Of a DNA stretch of 64,000 nt, positions 8,242-16,865 are shown piece after piece. The position numbers and the translations under genes were made by a program. The stretch comes from Pseudomonas viridiflava (GTDB lineage: Bacteria; Pseudomonadota; Gammaproteobacteria; Pseudomonadales; Pseudomonadaceae). Position 1 is the stretch's first letter. The number at the start of each line of letters is the position of its first letter. The notes beneath the pieces were generated by a model. It did not search any database, was not told the DNA's origin, and was given only the letters and a program-made list of their open reading frames with translations. Where the stretch lies: NCBI RefSeq assembly GCF_900582625.1, contig NZ_UTIQ01000241.1:310001-374000 (forward strand), written 5' to 3'.

Positions 8242-8889
8242 TTAGCTCAGGGCCGCGAGAACCTTGGCAGTGATGTCTTCCACCGAGCCAACGCCTTCGA
8301 TGTAGCTGTACTTGGGCGTGCCTTCAGCGGCGGACAGCTGCTGGTAGAAGTTCACCAGCGGCTTGGTTTGATCGTGGTAAACCCGCAGGCGGTTGCGCAC
8401 GGTGGCTTCGGTGTCATCCACGCGCTGCACCAGCTCTTCGCCGGTGACGTCGTCTTTGCCTTCCACTTTGGGCGGGCTGTAGATCAGGTGGTAAACACGG
8501 CCGGAGTCAGCGTGAACGCGACGACCGGAAATGCGCTGAACGATTTCTTCGTCGTCTACCGAGATTTCCACCACGTGGTCCAACTTCACGCCGGCGTCTT
8601 TCAAGGCTTCGGCCTGAGGAATGGTGCGCGGGAAGCCGTCGAACAGGAAGCCATTGGCGCAATCTGCTTGAGCGATGCGCTCTTTGATCAGGCCGATAAT
8701 CAGGTCATCGGAAACCAGACCGCCGCTGTCCATCACGCCCTTCACCTGCAGACCCAGCTCGGTACCCGCTTTGACGGCTGCGCGCAGCATGTCGCCGGTC
8801 GAGATCTGTGGAATGTTGAATTTCTCGGTGATGAAGCGAGCCTGGGTACCTTTGCCGGCACCGGGCGCTCCCAACAGAATCACGCGCAT
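8242..8889 (-). CDS. adk: Adenylate kinase
   Basis: Converts ATP and AMP into two ADP in the cytoplasm. 215 residues, matching the long bacterial form. The P-loop GAPGAGKGT is at residues 7-15, the AMP-binding part follows (STGDMLRAAVKAGTELG), then DGFPRT at about 84-89. The LID domain contains GRRVHADSGRVYH without zinc cysteines, as usual in Gram-negatives. The start at 8889 has GAGGAG 6-11 bases upstream; the longer frame from 9051 runs into the ppc terminator region. Isolated hairpins on both sides suggest an individually expressed gene. Confidence 0.97.
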   Translation of the reverse strand: MRVILLGAPGAGKGTQARFITEKFNIPQISTGDMLRAAVKAGTELGLQVKGVMDSGGLVSDDLIIGLIKERIAQADCANGFLFDGFPRTIPQAEALKDAGVKLDHVVEISVDDEEIVQRISGRRVHADSGRVYHLIYSPPKVEGKDDVTGEELVQRVDDTEATVRNRLRVYHDQTKPLVNFYQQLSAAEGTPKYSYIEGVGSVEDITAKVLAALS

Positions 8890-9039
8890 CTCTGTGCTCC
8901 TCAAGATTGAATAGAACTCGTCGGATTCGCCTCGTTGGGCCAATCTCGGTATAGGTCCCGGCAGCACGGAGCGGCCAAAAGGTTGATCAAGATACACAGC
9001 GCACCGGCACCGCACAAGCCACCGAAAGTATGAGCAAAC

Positions 9040-9080
9040 CGGGCCTTTCAAGGCATCTGGAATGCCCTTTCCAGGCCCGT
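9040..9080 (-). terminator. Hairpin downstream of ppc
   Basis: Interrupted stem with GGGCCT...AGGCCC outer and GGCAT...ATGCC inner pairs around CTGGA, at about 9043-9079, just past the ppc stop. There is no long T run, so it is only a probable terminator. Confidence 0.5.
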
Positions 9081-9090
9081 CGCCAATGCC

Positions 9091-11727
9091 TTAACCGGTG
9101 TTGCGCAACCCCGCTGCAATACCTGCCACGCTGACCAGCAGCGCTTGCTCCAACGGGCTGTCTGCCTGGCGCTCGGACTGTCTAGAACGGGCCAGCAGCT
9201 CGGCCTGCAGAAGATGCAGCGGGTCGAGGTAAGTGTTCCTTACAGTGAAGGCCGACAACGTCTGAGGACTGTGCGCCAACAGCTGCGACTGACCAGTCAG
9301 GGTCAGTACACAGGACCCCGCCTGCGACAATAGGTCGCGTAAATGCGCACCCAGCGGTCGCAGCTCGTCTGACACCAGACGTTCGTCGTACAAACCGGCA
9401 ATGGCGGCGTCCGCTTTGGCCAGCACCATCTCCAGCATGTCGATGCGCGTGCGAAAGAACGGCCAACGCTCGCGCATCTCGGCCAGCAGCTCGCCCTCGC
9501 CGCGCGCTAGCGCATTGCCCAGCGCAGCCTCCCAGCCCAGCCAGGCCGGCAGCATCAGGCGCGTTTGCGTCCAGGCGAAAATCCATGGAATCGCCCGCAA
9601 ACTTTCCACCCCGCCTTCGCGCCGTTTCGCCGGCCGACTGCCCAGCGGCAACCGGCCCAACTCCTGCTCCGGCGTGGCTTGACGGAAATACTCAACGAAC
9701 TGCGGATGCTCGCGCACCACGGCGCGGTAGCCGGCGACGCCGTCCTCGGCCAACTTGCTCATCAGCTCGCGCCAAGCCGGTTCTGGCACCGGCGGCGGTT
9801 GCACCGTAGCTTCCAGCACGGCGGCCAGGTACAGGTTGAGGTTTTGCTCGGCGATGTCGGGCAGACCGAACTTGAAGCGAATCATCTCGCCCTGCTCCGT
9901 GGTGCGGAACCGACCCGCCACTGAACCCGGCGGCTGCGACAGAATCGCCGCGTGGGCGGGACCGCCACCGCGCCCAACCGTGCCACCACGGCCGTGAAAC
10001 AGCAGCAGTTCCACTTGGTGCTCGCGGCACACGTTCACCAGCGCTTCCTGCGCGCGGTACTGCGCCCAGGCGGCGGCGGTGGTGCCGGCGTCTTTGGCCG
10101 AGTCGGAATAGCCGATCATGACTTCCTGCGGACCATGCAAACGAGAGCGATAGCCCGGCAAGCCCAGCAGGCGGTCAATGGCCGGGCCAGCGTTCTCTAG
10201 ATCGCCCAGGGTTTCAAACAGTGGCACCACCCGGATCGGGCGTTGCAACCCGGCTTCTTTTAATAGCAGTTGCACCGCCAGCACATCCGAAGGCGCACCG
10301 GCCATGGAAATGACATACGAACCGAGCGAAGCCTGCGGCGCCTGCGCCACCACTTTGCAGGTGGCGAGCACCTCGGCGGTGTCGGCCGAGGCTTGGTAAT
10401 GAGCCGGTAACAAAGGCCGACGGTTGTTGAGCTCGCGCAGCAAAAACGCCACGCGGGTTTCTTCGTCCCAGTCTTGATAGCGGCCCAGGCCGAGGAAGTC
10501 GGTGATTTCGCTCATCGCCGAGGCGTGCCGAGTCGAGTCCTGGCGCACGTCCAAACGCACCAGAAACAAGCCAAACGTGGCAGCGTTGCGCAGGCAATCG
10601 AGGAGCGGGCCGTTGGCGATCACGCCCATGCCGCACTCATGCAGCGAGTGGTAGCAGCGCTCCAGCGGCTCCAGCAATTCGTTGTTGCTGTGCAGCACCG
10701 CCGCCGACGGCGCGAGGTCGCTATGCAGCGCCGCTTCGGCCCAGGCGCGCGTGGCTTTGAGGCGCTCACGTAGTTGTTTAAGCAGCGCGCGATACGGCTC
10801 CGGGCTGTCGCCCACCAGCTCGCGCACGGCGGCGTTTGCCTGCTGCATCGACAGTTCGCCGGCCAGGTTATCAACATCGCGCAGGTACAAATCCGCCGCC
10901 ATCCAGCGCGCCAGCAACAACACTTCGCGGGTGATGGGCGCGGTGACATTGGGGTTGCCATCACGGTCGCCGCCCATCCAGGAAGCGAAACGAATCGGCG
11001 CCGCCGTCAGCGGCAAGCGCAGGCCGGTGGCGGCATACAGCGCGTCATCGGCGCCACGCAGGTATTTGGGCACCGCTTTCCACAGCGAATGCTCGATTAC
11101 CGCGAAGCCCCACTTGGCTTCGTCGACCGGACTCGGCCGTGTACGGCGAATTTCTTCGGTGTGCCACGCCTCGGCGATCAGGCGGTGCAACCGCTGTTTG
11201 ATCTGGTTGCGCTCGGCGGGCGAGAGGTCACTGTGATCCTGCGCGGCCAGCTGCGCGGCGATGGCGTCGTATTTCTGGATCAGGGTGCGGCGCGACACTT
11301 CGGTCGGGTGCGCCGTCAGCACCAGCTCGATTTCCAGACGGCTCAGGTGGCGGGCCAACACTTCGGCGCTGTTGCCGTCCTGCTTCAAGCGCTCCAGCAA
11401 TTGCGGCAGCACCTCGGCTTCGAAGCGCGGCGGTTCTTCCGGCCCCAAGCGGCGCACTTGGTGATATTGCTCAGCAATGTTGGCCAGGTTGAGGAACTGG
11501 TTAAAGGCCCGCGCCACGGGCAGCAGTTCGTCTTCTTTCAAACTGTCGAGGGTGCTGGTTAGTTGCGCCGCGCCTTTCGCCGAGCCCTGACGGGCTGCTT
11601 TCGCGCCTTTACGAATGCGCTCGATCTTGTCGACAAACCCCTCGCCCCGCTGGGCGCCAATGGTTTCGCCGAGCAGTTCACCGAGCAGGTGGACGTCCTC
11701 ACGCAACCGCGCGTCGATTTCAGCCAT
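9091..11727 (-). CDS. ppc: Phosphoenolpyruvate carboxylase
   Basis: Carboxylates PEP to oxaloacetate with bicarbonate, refilling the TCA cycle. 878 residues, the usual length. Visible signatures are VLTAHPTEVSRRTL with the catalytic His (about residues 135-150), WMGGDRDGNPNVT, GYSDSAKDAG in the central region, FHGRGGTVGRGGGP, and the C-terminal RNTG. The start is ATG 11727 with GGAGAAG upstream, rather than the ATG two codons earlier. An AACAACAA motif lies in the leader at 11752-11759. A large plus-strand gene is excluded here because the PEPC signatures are continuous. Confidence 0.98.
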   Translation of the reverse strand: MAEIDARLREDVHLLGELLGETIGAQRGEGFVDKIERIRKGAKAARQGSAKGAAQLTSTLDSLKEDELLPVARAFNQFLNLANIAEQYHQVRRLGPEEPPRFEAEVLPQLLERLKQDGNSAEVLARHLSRLEIELVLTAHPTEVSRRTLIQKYDAIAAQLAAQDHSDLSPAERNQIKQRLHRLIAEAWHTEEIRRTRPSPVDEAKWGFAVIEHSLWKAVPKYLRGADDALYAATGLRLPLTAAPIRFASWMGGDRDGNPNVTAPITREVLLLARWMAADLYLRDVDNLAGELSMQQANAAVRELVGDSPEPYRALLKQLRERLKATRAWAEAALHSDLAPSAAVLHSNNELLEPLERCYHSLHECGMGVIANGPLLDCLRNAATFGLFLVRLDVRQDSTRHASAMSEITDFLGLGRYQDWDEETRVAFLLRELNNRRPLLPAHYQASADTAEVLATCKVVAQAPQASLGSYVISMAGAPSDVLAVQLLLKEAGLQRPIRVVPLFETLGDLENAGPAIDRLLGLPGYRSRLHGPQEVMIGYSDSAKDAGTTAAAWAQYRAQEALVNVCREHQVELLLFHGRGGTVGRGGGPAHAAILSQPPGSVAGRFRTTEQGEMIRFKFGLPDIAEQNLNLYLAAVLEATVQPPPVPEPAWRELMSKLAEDGVAGYRAVVREHPQFVEYFRQATPEQELGRLPLGSRPAKRREGGVESLRAIPWIFAWTQTRLMLPAWLGWEAALGNALARGEGELLAEMRERWPFFRTRIDMLEMVLAKADAAIAGLYDERLVSDELRPLGAHLRDLLSQAGSCVLTLTGQSQLLAHSPQTLSAFTVRNTYLDPLHLLQAELLARSRQSERQADSPLEQALLVSVAGIAAGLRNTG

Positions 11728-11751
11728 TCGCACTTCTCCGCTGCCAATTCA

Positions 11752-11759
11752 TTGTTGTT
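11752..11759 (-). promoter_or_regulatory. CA motif (AACAACAA) in ppc leader, possible Hfq/Crc site
   Basis: Matches the AAnAAnAA catabolite-activity motif bound by Hfq/Crc in Pseudomonas. It lies 25 bases upstream of the ppc start, a little farther than most known targets. The match is seen; the function is inferred. Confidence 0.3.
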
Positions 11760-11891
11760 GATGCACGCATGCGCTTGAGCTTAACCCGCGTTGGCCACTT
11801 CGCGAGCAGCGTCGTGAATGCGCCATGGTCGTGCAAGGGTGCGACGAACGGTGCCGCTCGAATGCGCAGCGGTCTAGTCTCAACCCTGTAA

Positions 11892-11919
11892 GCCCGGCGC
11901 CAGCTGCTCGGCGCCGGGC
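11892..11919 (+). other. GC-rich hairpin in leader of the 11950 gene
   Basis: Perfect 10-bp inverted repeat GCCCGGCGCC / GGCGCCGGGC with an 8-base loop, ending 30 bases before the ATG at 11950 and followed by GCTCTCTTT. It could be a terminator-like attenuator or a stable 5' end. It is the only structure I see in the 222 bp between ppc and the next gene. Confidence 0.45.
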
Positions 11920-11949
11920 GCTCTCTTTCGTCAGATACCTGAGGACGCT

Positions 11950-12294
11950 ATGAAGATTCGCGAACTGGTTCGCCAATGGGAAGACGATGCCACCGGCCGC
12001 CTGACCCGCAGCCCTTACGAAGTACACCTCGACCTGGAAGCCGCCGCGCGCCTGGCCGCGCTTGCCGAGATGTACCCCAAACGCCAGCCGCAAGAATTGC
12101 TCGGCGAGCTAATTGGCGCCGCGCTTGAAGAACTCGAAGCCGGCCTGCCGTACGTAAAGGGCACCCATGTAGTTGCCACCGACGAGCAGGGCGACCCGCT
12201 CTACGAAGACGTCGGCCCCACGCCGCGCTTTTTAGAACTGTCGAAAAAACACCTGCACCTGCTGAGCGAGCAACTCGACAGCACCAATCACTAA
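11950..12294 (+). CDS. Small conserved hypothetical (annotated as pilin assembly protein in some Pseudomonas)
   Basis: 114-residue soluble, acidic protein beginning MKIRELVRQWEDDATGRLTR. No signal peptide or membrane segment; predicted mostly helical with a Leu/Glu-rich centre (ELLGELIGAALEELEAGL, residues 53-70). GAGGA lies 7 bases before the ATG. I recall homologues next to ppc in pseudomonads carrying names such as pilin assembly protein, without experimental support known to me. The gene stands alone between the ppc leader and a long inverted repeat at 12312-12389. Function unknown. Confidence 0.75.
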   Translation: MKIRELVRQWEDDATGRLTRSPYEVHLDLEAAARLAALAEMYPKRQPQELLGELIGAALEELEAGLPYVKGTHVVATDEQGDPLYEDVGPTPRFLELSKKHLHLLSEQLDSTNH

Positions 12295-12311
12295 ATACAT
12301 TCGCCTGTACC

Positions 12312-12389
12312 AAACGCCCGCCGCAGCGATTTACAGCGCCATGCCATTAAATTAATTGCATCGCTGCAAGCCCGCTGCGGCGGGCGTTT
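12312..12389. repeat. Long perfect inverted repeat
   Basis: 17-bp arms AAACGCCCGCCGCAGCG (12312-12328) and its exact complement (12373-12389) enclose 44 bases. Inside them GCAGCGAT (12324-12331) and ATCGCTGC (12360-12367) give a further register. It begins 18 bp after the 11950 gene stops and ends in GTTTG, so it may act as a terminator with a long stem. The region 12390-12588 beyond it holds only a short CTAACTAG direct repeat (around 12496-12527) and no gene. Confidence 0.7.
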
Positions 12390-12588
12390 GCGCGTTTCGC
12401 TCCGACAAATAAGCACCGCTTATCGTCAATTATGTTGAACATTTTTCGCAGCCCTCCAGTCGTAACGAGTAAGCCAGCGCATCAGCCACTAGCCGCTAAC
12501 TAGTCGCCATCGTCGGCTAACTAGCGGTACTAAGCATGTATCTGGAAGGCAAGTTGTCTTGAGTGAAGACATCTGTGGAGAAATACCA

Positions 12589-12999
12589 ATGGAGCGGAAT
12601 ATCATGAAGACAAATCCTGCTGTCACCTCGAAATCTACCCTGCTGGCGGCCCTCGCTCTGGGCGGCAGCCTGCTGTTGACCGGCTGCGCCGGCAACCCAC
12701 CGACCGAGCAGTTCGCCGTCACCAATACCGTGGTGAAAAGTGCGGCCGCAGCCGGCGGCGCCGAGTACGCACCGGTACAAATGAAAGCCGCGCAAGACAA
12801 GCTCACCCAAGCTGAGCAACTGCTGCGTGAAGATGAATACGAGCAAGCCCGCGTGCTGGCTGAGCAAGCCGAGTGGGACGCCCGCGTAGCCGAACGCACT
12901 GCCCTGGCGACCAAAGCGCAGAAAATGCTGCAGGACTCGCAACAGGGCGTTCAGCAAATCCGTGAAGAAGGCGCCCGTACGCCGATCATCGTGCAGTAA
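12589..12999 (+). CDS. DUF4398 family lipoprotein
   Basis: Predicted outer-membrane or periplasmic lipoprotein, 136 residues from ATG 12589. The lipobox LLTGC puts the lipidated Cys at residue 33. A second ATG at 12604 (MKTNPAV) also has GGAG upstream and gives a shorter, more ordinary signal peptide, so it may be the true start. The mature part is helical with Gln/Ala/Glu repeats (KAAQDKLTQAEQLLREDEYEQARVLAEQAEWDARVAE in sections), typical of DUF4398. It is followed 53 bp later by lptF on the same strand, so the two are probably cotranscribed as envelope lipoproteins. Confidence 0.85.
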   Translation: MERNIMKTNPAVTSKSTLLAALALGGSLLLTGCAGNPPTEQFAVTNTVVKSAAAAGGAEYAPVQMKAAQDKLTQAEQLLREDEYEQARVLAEQAEWDARVAERTALATKAQKMLQDSQQGVQQIREEGARTPIIVQ

Positions 13000-13052
13000 C
13001 GGCCCAGCCTCTCGCATAGATCGCGCCCTCGCTTAGATAAGGACAATCCCCT

Positions 13053-13829
13053 ATGAACAAGTTGATTTCTGTTTCTGCCCTGTCGGTTCTGAGCCTGGCA
13101 TTGGTGGCCTGCGCCTCCAAGCCGAACCCGAACCTGGACCAAGCGCACAGCAACTACTCGGCCCTGACCGCCCAGCCGCAAGCGCAAACCCTGGCCGCAC
13201 TGGAAACCAAAGAAGCCGCCGACATGCTGGCCCGCGCCGACATCGCCTACGCCGATGGCAAGCCGCAAGCTCAGGTCGACCAGCTCGCTTACATCAGCAA
13301 CCAGCGCGTAGAAGTCGCGCGTCAGACGCTGCTGCAAAAGCAAGCCGAGCAACAACTGGCCAACGCCCCGGCCCAGCGCACCCAAGCACAGCTGGATGCC
13401 CGTAACAAACAAGTCGACACCCTGCTGCAACAGCTGCAATCCAAGCAGACCCCGCGCGGCACCGTGGTCACACTGGGCGACGTACTGTTCCAGATCGATC
13501 GTGCCGAGCTGACCCCGAACGGTCTGCGCAACGTGCAGCAGCTGGGCACTTATTTGCAGCAGAACCCGAACAGCCAAGTGGTTGTAGAAGGCTTCACCGA
13601 CAACACCGGCACCACCGACCACAACCTGCGCCTGTCGCAAGCGCGTGCCGACTCGGTGCGCAGCGCACTGGTGGCCATGGGCGTGTCGCCGACTCGCATT
13701 ACCACCCACGGTTTCGGCAAGGATTATCCGGTAGCCAGCAACGCTACCCCGGATTCGCGCACGCTGAACCGTCGCGTTGAAGTGACCATTGCCGATGGCA
13801 ATGCACCGGTGGCGCCGCGGGTTTTGTAA
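13053..13829 (+). CDS. lptF: OmpA-family lipoprotein LptF
   Basis: 258-residue lipoprotein anchored in the outer membrane that binds peptidoglycan through its C-terminus. Lipobox LVAC places Cys at residue 20. A helical DUF4398-like region covers about residues 25-125 and an OmpA-like domain about 145-250, with VVEGFTDNTGTTDHNLRLSQ and NRRVEVTI as family marks. In P. aeruginosa LptF is linked to envelope stress and survival. A strong terminator follows at 13849. The symbol rests on architecture and on the neighbouring DUF4398 and cadRA genes. Confidence 0.88.
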   Translation: MNKLISVSALSVLSLALVACASKPNPNLDQAHSNYSALTAQPQAQTLAALETKEAADMLARADIAYADGKPQAQVDQLAYISNQRVEVARQTLLQKQAEQQLANAPAQRTQAQLDARNKQVDTLLQQLQSKQTPRGTVVTLGDVLFQIDRAELTPNGLRNVQQLGTYLQQNPNSQVVVEGFTDNTGTTDHNLRLSQARADSVRSALVAMGVSPTRITTHGFGKDYPVASNATPDSRTLNRRVEVTIADGNAPVAPRVL

Positions 13830-13848
13830 GGTAGGTCGCGATATGAAG

Positions 13849-13875
13849 ACGCCCGCAGATGCGGGCGTTTTTTTT
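13849..13875 (+). terminator. Rho-independent terminator of lptF
   Basis: ACGCCCGC / GCGGGCG(T) stem with loop AGAT, followed by nine T bases. Clear intrinsic terminator 19 bp past the lptF stop. Confidence 0.9.
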
Positions 13876-13890
13876 GGGCGGGTCAAAAGC

Positions 13891-13940
13891 ATCGCGGCTA
13901 AAGCCGCTCCTACAAGGACCGGGTGATAGCCGCGATGCTC
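13891..13940. repeat. REP palindrome with partial inverted copy
   Basis: REP core ATCGCGGCTAAAGCCGCTCC at 13891-13910, and a short inverted fragment AGCCGCGATGCT at 13929-13940, between the convergent lptF and cadR genes. Confidence 0.8.
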
Positions 13941-13953
13941 TTGGGCAAACCGC

Positions 13954-14421
13954 TTAATGCCGCTTATGCACTCCCGGCACATGCAGATGCCCTGCCTCAA
14001 TACACGCCTCGCTCGCCACCGCAGGCGGCGCCGGCTGTTCCAGCTCGCGCAGAATGCCGCACGCCTCGCTATTGCCCGCCACCTGGCAGTGCGCGCGCAA
14101 ATCCCGTAACTGATCCTGCAAAGCGCGCAGTTCTTCAATCCGTACTTCAACGTGGTGAATGTGTTCGTCGATCAAGCGATTGGCCGCCGCGCAATCCGCT
14201 TCGGGCGCGTCGCGCAACGCCAGCAGCTCACGGATTTCCTGCTGGGTCATGTCCAGCGAGCGGCAGTGACGGATAAACGCCAGGCGCTCGACGTGCACTT
14301 GCGTGTACTGCCGGTAGTTGCCTTCCGAGCGCGCCGGTTCAGGCAGCAGGCCCTCGCGTTCGTAGTAGCGGATGGTTTCCACGGGGCAGTCGGTCAGTCG
14401 TGCCAGTTCGCCAATTTTCAT
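13954..14421 (-). CDS. cadR: CadR, MerR-family metal-responsive activator
   Basis: 155-residue MerR-type regulator that twists the promoter of the divergent cation ATPase when it binds Cd/Zn/Pb. The N-terminal winged helix is MKIGELARLTDCPVETIRYY; the dimerisation helix runs about 75-115. Possible metal ligands are Cys77, Cys112 and Cys121 plus a His-rich tail (HLHVPGVHKRH), as in CadR-type proteins. The longer frame to 14514 would overlap the cadA start and promoter, so ATG 14421 is preferred. It is divergent from cadA with the 19-bp-spaced promoter between them. Confidence 0.93.
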   Translation of the reverse strand: MKIGELARLTDCPVETIRYYEREGLLPEPARSEGNYRQYTQVHVERLAFIRHCRSLDMTQQEIRELLALRDAPEADCAAANRLIDEHIHHVEVRIEELRALQDQLRDLRAHCQVAGNSEACGILRELEQPAPPAVASEACIEAGHLHVPGVHKRH

Positions 14422-14438
14422 CTTGAGCTTCTCGCCTG

Positions 14439-14469
14439 TTGACTCTGTAGTAGCTACAGGGTGTGCAAT
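14439..14469 (+). promoter_or_regulatory. MerR-type cadA promoter and CadR operator
   Basis: -35 TTGACT (14439-14444) and -10 TGCAAT (14464-14469) are separated by 19 bp (CTGTAGTAGCTACAGGGTG), the overlong spacing used by MerR-family activators. The spacer carries the dyad CTGTAGTAGCTACAG. The promoter reads into cadA and lies 18 bp from the cadR start. Confidence 0.85.
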
Positions 14470-14512
14470 CGCTTCCATAGCGTCAACTCGAGACGCGCCA
14501 ACGGAGCGGACC

Positions 14513-16690
14513 ATGAGCCACGATCACCACCACTGTTGCGGCCATCATCACGAGACGGCGCCGGCGCCGGCCGTGGCGGTCAGCGGCGCGACCGGTGAAT
14601 TGCGCTGGAGCAGCCTGCGCATCGACGCGATGGATTGCCCCACCGAAGAACGCCTGCTGCGCGATGCGCTCGGCAAAGTGAAGGAAGTGGAAGCGCTGGA
14701 ATTCAACCTCATCCAACGCGTGCTGCGCGTGCAGCACCGCTTTGCCGAGTTGCAACCGCTGCAGCAAATTATCGCCAGCCTCGGCATGACCGGCGAACCG
14801 GTGGACAGCGCCACGCCTGCACCCGCTGCCGCGCAGAAACCCTGGTGGCCCCTGGCGGCAGCCGGTGTGGCGGCGTTGGTGTCGGAAGTGCTGGAGTGGA
14901 CCGGCGCCGGCCCGACGTGGCTGATCGCCGCCTTCGCCCTGGCGGCCATTGCCGGCGCGGGGTTGCCGACCTACCGCAAAGGCCTGATCGCGCTTAAAAA
15001 CCGCAACCTCAATATCAACGCCCTGATGAGCATCGCTGTCACCGGCGCGTTGCTGATCGGCCAGTGGCCGGAAGCGGCGATGGTCAGCGTGTTGTTTGCC
15101 ATTGCCGAGCTGATCGAAGCCAAGTCGCTCGACCGCGCGCGCCGCGCGATCCGGGGGCTGCTCGACTTAACCCCAGCGCAGGCCACCGTGAAGGTCGACG
15201 GCCAATGGCGAGAGCTGCCAGTCGCTGAGGTCGAGCTGGGCAGCCAGGTGCGCGTGCGCCCAGGCGAACGCATTGCGCTGGACGGTGAGGTGCTGGCCGG
15301 ACGTTCCAGCGTCAACCAGGCGCCGATCACCGGCGAAAGCATGCCCGTGGAGAAAGCACCGGACGACGTACTGTTCGCCGGCAGCATTAACGGCGAAGGC
15401 GAGCTGGAATACCGCACCACCCGCGCCGCCGACGACAGCACCCTGGCGCGCATCATTCACGCCGTTGAGGAAGCGCAAAGCTCGAAGGCGCCGACGCAGC
15501 GCTTCGTCGATCGTTTCTCGCGCATCTATACGCCCACCGTGTTCGCCATCGCCCTGCTCACCGCCGTGGTGCCGCCGCTGGTGTTGGGCGGCGGCTGGCT
15601 CGACTGGATTTACAAAGCCCTGGTGCTGCTGGTGATCGCTTGCCCGTGTGCGCTGGTGATTTCCACGCCGGTGACGCTGGTCAGCGGTCTGGCCGCAGCG
15701 GCGCGCTCGGGCATTTTGGTCAAGGGCGGCGTATTCCTGGAAATGGGCCGGCAACTGGCCTGGGTGGCGCTGGATAAAACCGGCACGCTGACCCACGGTC
15801 GTCCGCAGCAAACAGATGTGGTGCTCTTGGGCGATCAACCTCACGCCCGGGCGATTGCCGCCAGCCTGGCCGCGCGTTCGGACCACCCGGTGTCGCAGGC
15901 GCTGGCCCGTGCGGCGGAGGCTGAGCAGATTGAACAGGTGGCGGTTCAGGACGTGGTCGCCCTACCCGGCCGGGGCGTGAAAGCAATGGTGGACGGCGCG
16001 CTGTATCACTTGGGCAATCACCGTTTAGTCGAGGAGCTGGGCCTGTGTTCAACAGACCTGGAAGCCCAACTGGACACCCTGGAGCGCCAAGGCAAAACCG
16101 CCATTGTGCTGCTCGACAGCAACGGTCCGCTGGCGCTGTTTGCGGTGGCGGATGCGGTGCGCGAAACCAGTCGTGAAGCCGTTAGCGAGTTGCACAAGCT
16201 GGGCGTTAAAACGCTGATGCTCACCGGCGATAACCCCCATACGGCTGCTGCCATTGCCGCGCAAGTGGGTATCGATGAGGCGCAAGGCAATCTGTTGCCG
16301 GAAGAAAAGCTGGCGCATATCCGCCAACGCCAGGAAGGCGGGCAGCGGGTCGGCATGGTCGGCGACGGCATCAACGACGCCCCGGCCCTGGCCCGCGCCG
16401 ACATTGGTTTCGCCATGGGCGCAGCGGGCACTGACACCGCCATTGAGACAGCAGGCGTGGCGTTGATGGATGACGACTTGCGCAAGCTGCCCGTGTTTAT
16501 CCGCCTGTCACGCCGCACCCATGCGGTGCTGATGCAGAACATTGCGCTGGCGCTGGGGATAAAGGTGGTGTTTCTCGGTCTGACGTTGGCGGGAATGGGC
16601 AGTCTGTGGATGGCGGTGTTTGCGGATATGGGGGTGAGTTTGCTGGTGGTGTTTAACGGGTTGCGGTTGTTGCGGGCGGGCAGAGTTTGA
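14513..16690 (+). CDS. cadA: Heavy-metal-translocating P-type ATPase CadA (Cd/Zn/Pb)
   Basis: Inner-membrane P1B ATPase that pumps soft divalent cations to the periplasm. 725 residues from ATG 14513; the frame opens earlier but the CadR promoter lies there. The N-terminus is His/Cys-rich (HDHHHCCGHHH), then a metal-binding domain with IDAMDCPTEE near residue 44. Membrane helices precede TGES, the transmembrane CPC motif (IACPCALVIS), the phosphorylation site DKTGTLTHG, and GDGINDAPALA near the C-terminus. The DCxxEE site and the CadR partner favour Cd/Zn/Pb over copper. It is divergent from cadR and followed by the repeat cluster. Confidence 0.94.
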   Translation: MSHDHHHCCGHHHETAPAPAVAVSGATGELRWSSLRIDAMDCPTEERLLRDALGKVKEVEALEFNLIQRVLRVQHRFAELQPLQQIIASLGMTGEPVDSATPAPAAAQKPWWPLAAAGVAALVSEVLEWTGAGPTWLIAAFALAAIAGAGLPTYRKGLIALKNRNLNINALMSIAVTGALLIGQWPEAAMVSVLFAIAELIEAKSLDRARRAIRGLLDLTPAQATVKVDGQWRELPVAEVELGSQVRVRPGERIALDGEVLAGRSSVNQAPITGESMPVEKAPDDVLFAGSINGEGELEYRTTRAADDSTLARIIHAVEEAQSSKAPTQRFVDRFSRIYTPTVFAIALLTAVVPPLVLGGGWLDWIYKALVLLVIACPCALVISTPVTLVSGLAAAARSGILVKGGVFLEMGRQLAWVALDKTGTLTHGRPQQTDVVLLGDQPHARAIAASLAARSDHPVSQALARAAEAEQIEQVAVQDVVALPGRGVKAMVDGALYHLGNHRLVEELGLCSTDLEAQLDTLERQGKTAIVLLDSNGPLALFAVADAVRETSREAVSELHKLGVKTLMLTGDNPHTAAAIAAQVGIDEAQGNLLPEEKLAHIRQRQEGGQRVGMVGDGINDAPALARADIGFAMGAAGTDTAIETAGVALMDDDLRKLPVFIRLSRRTHAVLMQNIALALGIKVVFLGLTLAGMGSLWMAVFADMGVSLLVVFNGLRLLRAGRV

Positions 16691-16713
16691 TTTGACGACG
16701 GGTAACGTACCAA

Positions 16714-16865
16714 CACCGTCATTCCCGCGCAGGCGGCGGTCCGACGATTCGGAATCCAGCATGTTGGACGGGACGAAGATCGGAAGCAAAAAGCGGTTTC
16801 TGCCGGGTCCGAAAACTGCGGCCCATCCGAAACTCTGGATTCCCGCTTTCGCGGGAATGACGGTG
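16714..16865. mobile_element. MITE-like palindromic element, copy A
   Basis: 152-bp element bounded by a perfect 16-bp terminal inverted repeat, CACCGTCATTCCCGCG at 16714-16729 and its complement at 16850-16865. Subterminal GGAATCCAG / CTGGATTCC is also inverted. The core (about 16760-16834) is nearly the same as copy B. The left arm carries an extra GCGGTCCGACGATTCGG block that the right arm lacks. No transposase is encoded. Confidence 0.8.

Noticed and set aside
12951..14150. 399-residue minus-strand frame over lptF
   Set aside because: Antisense to a clear OmpA-family gene and crossing a terminator and REP.
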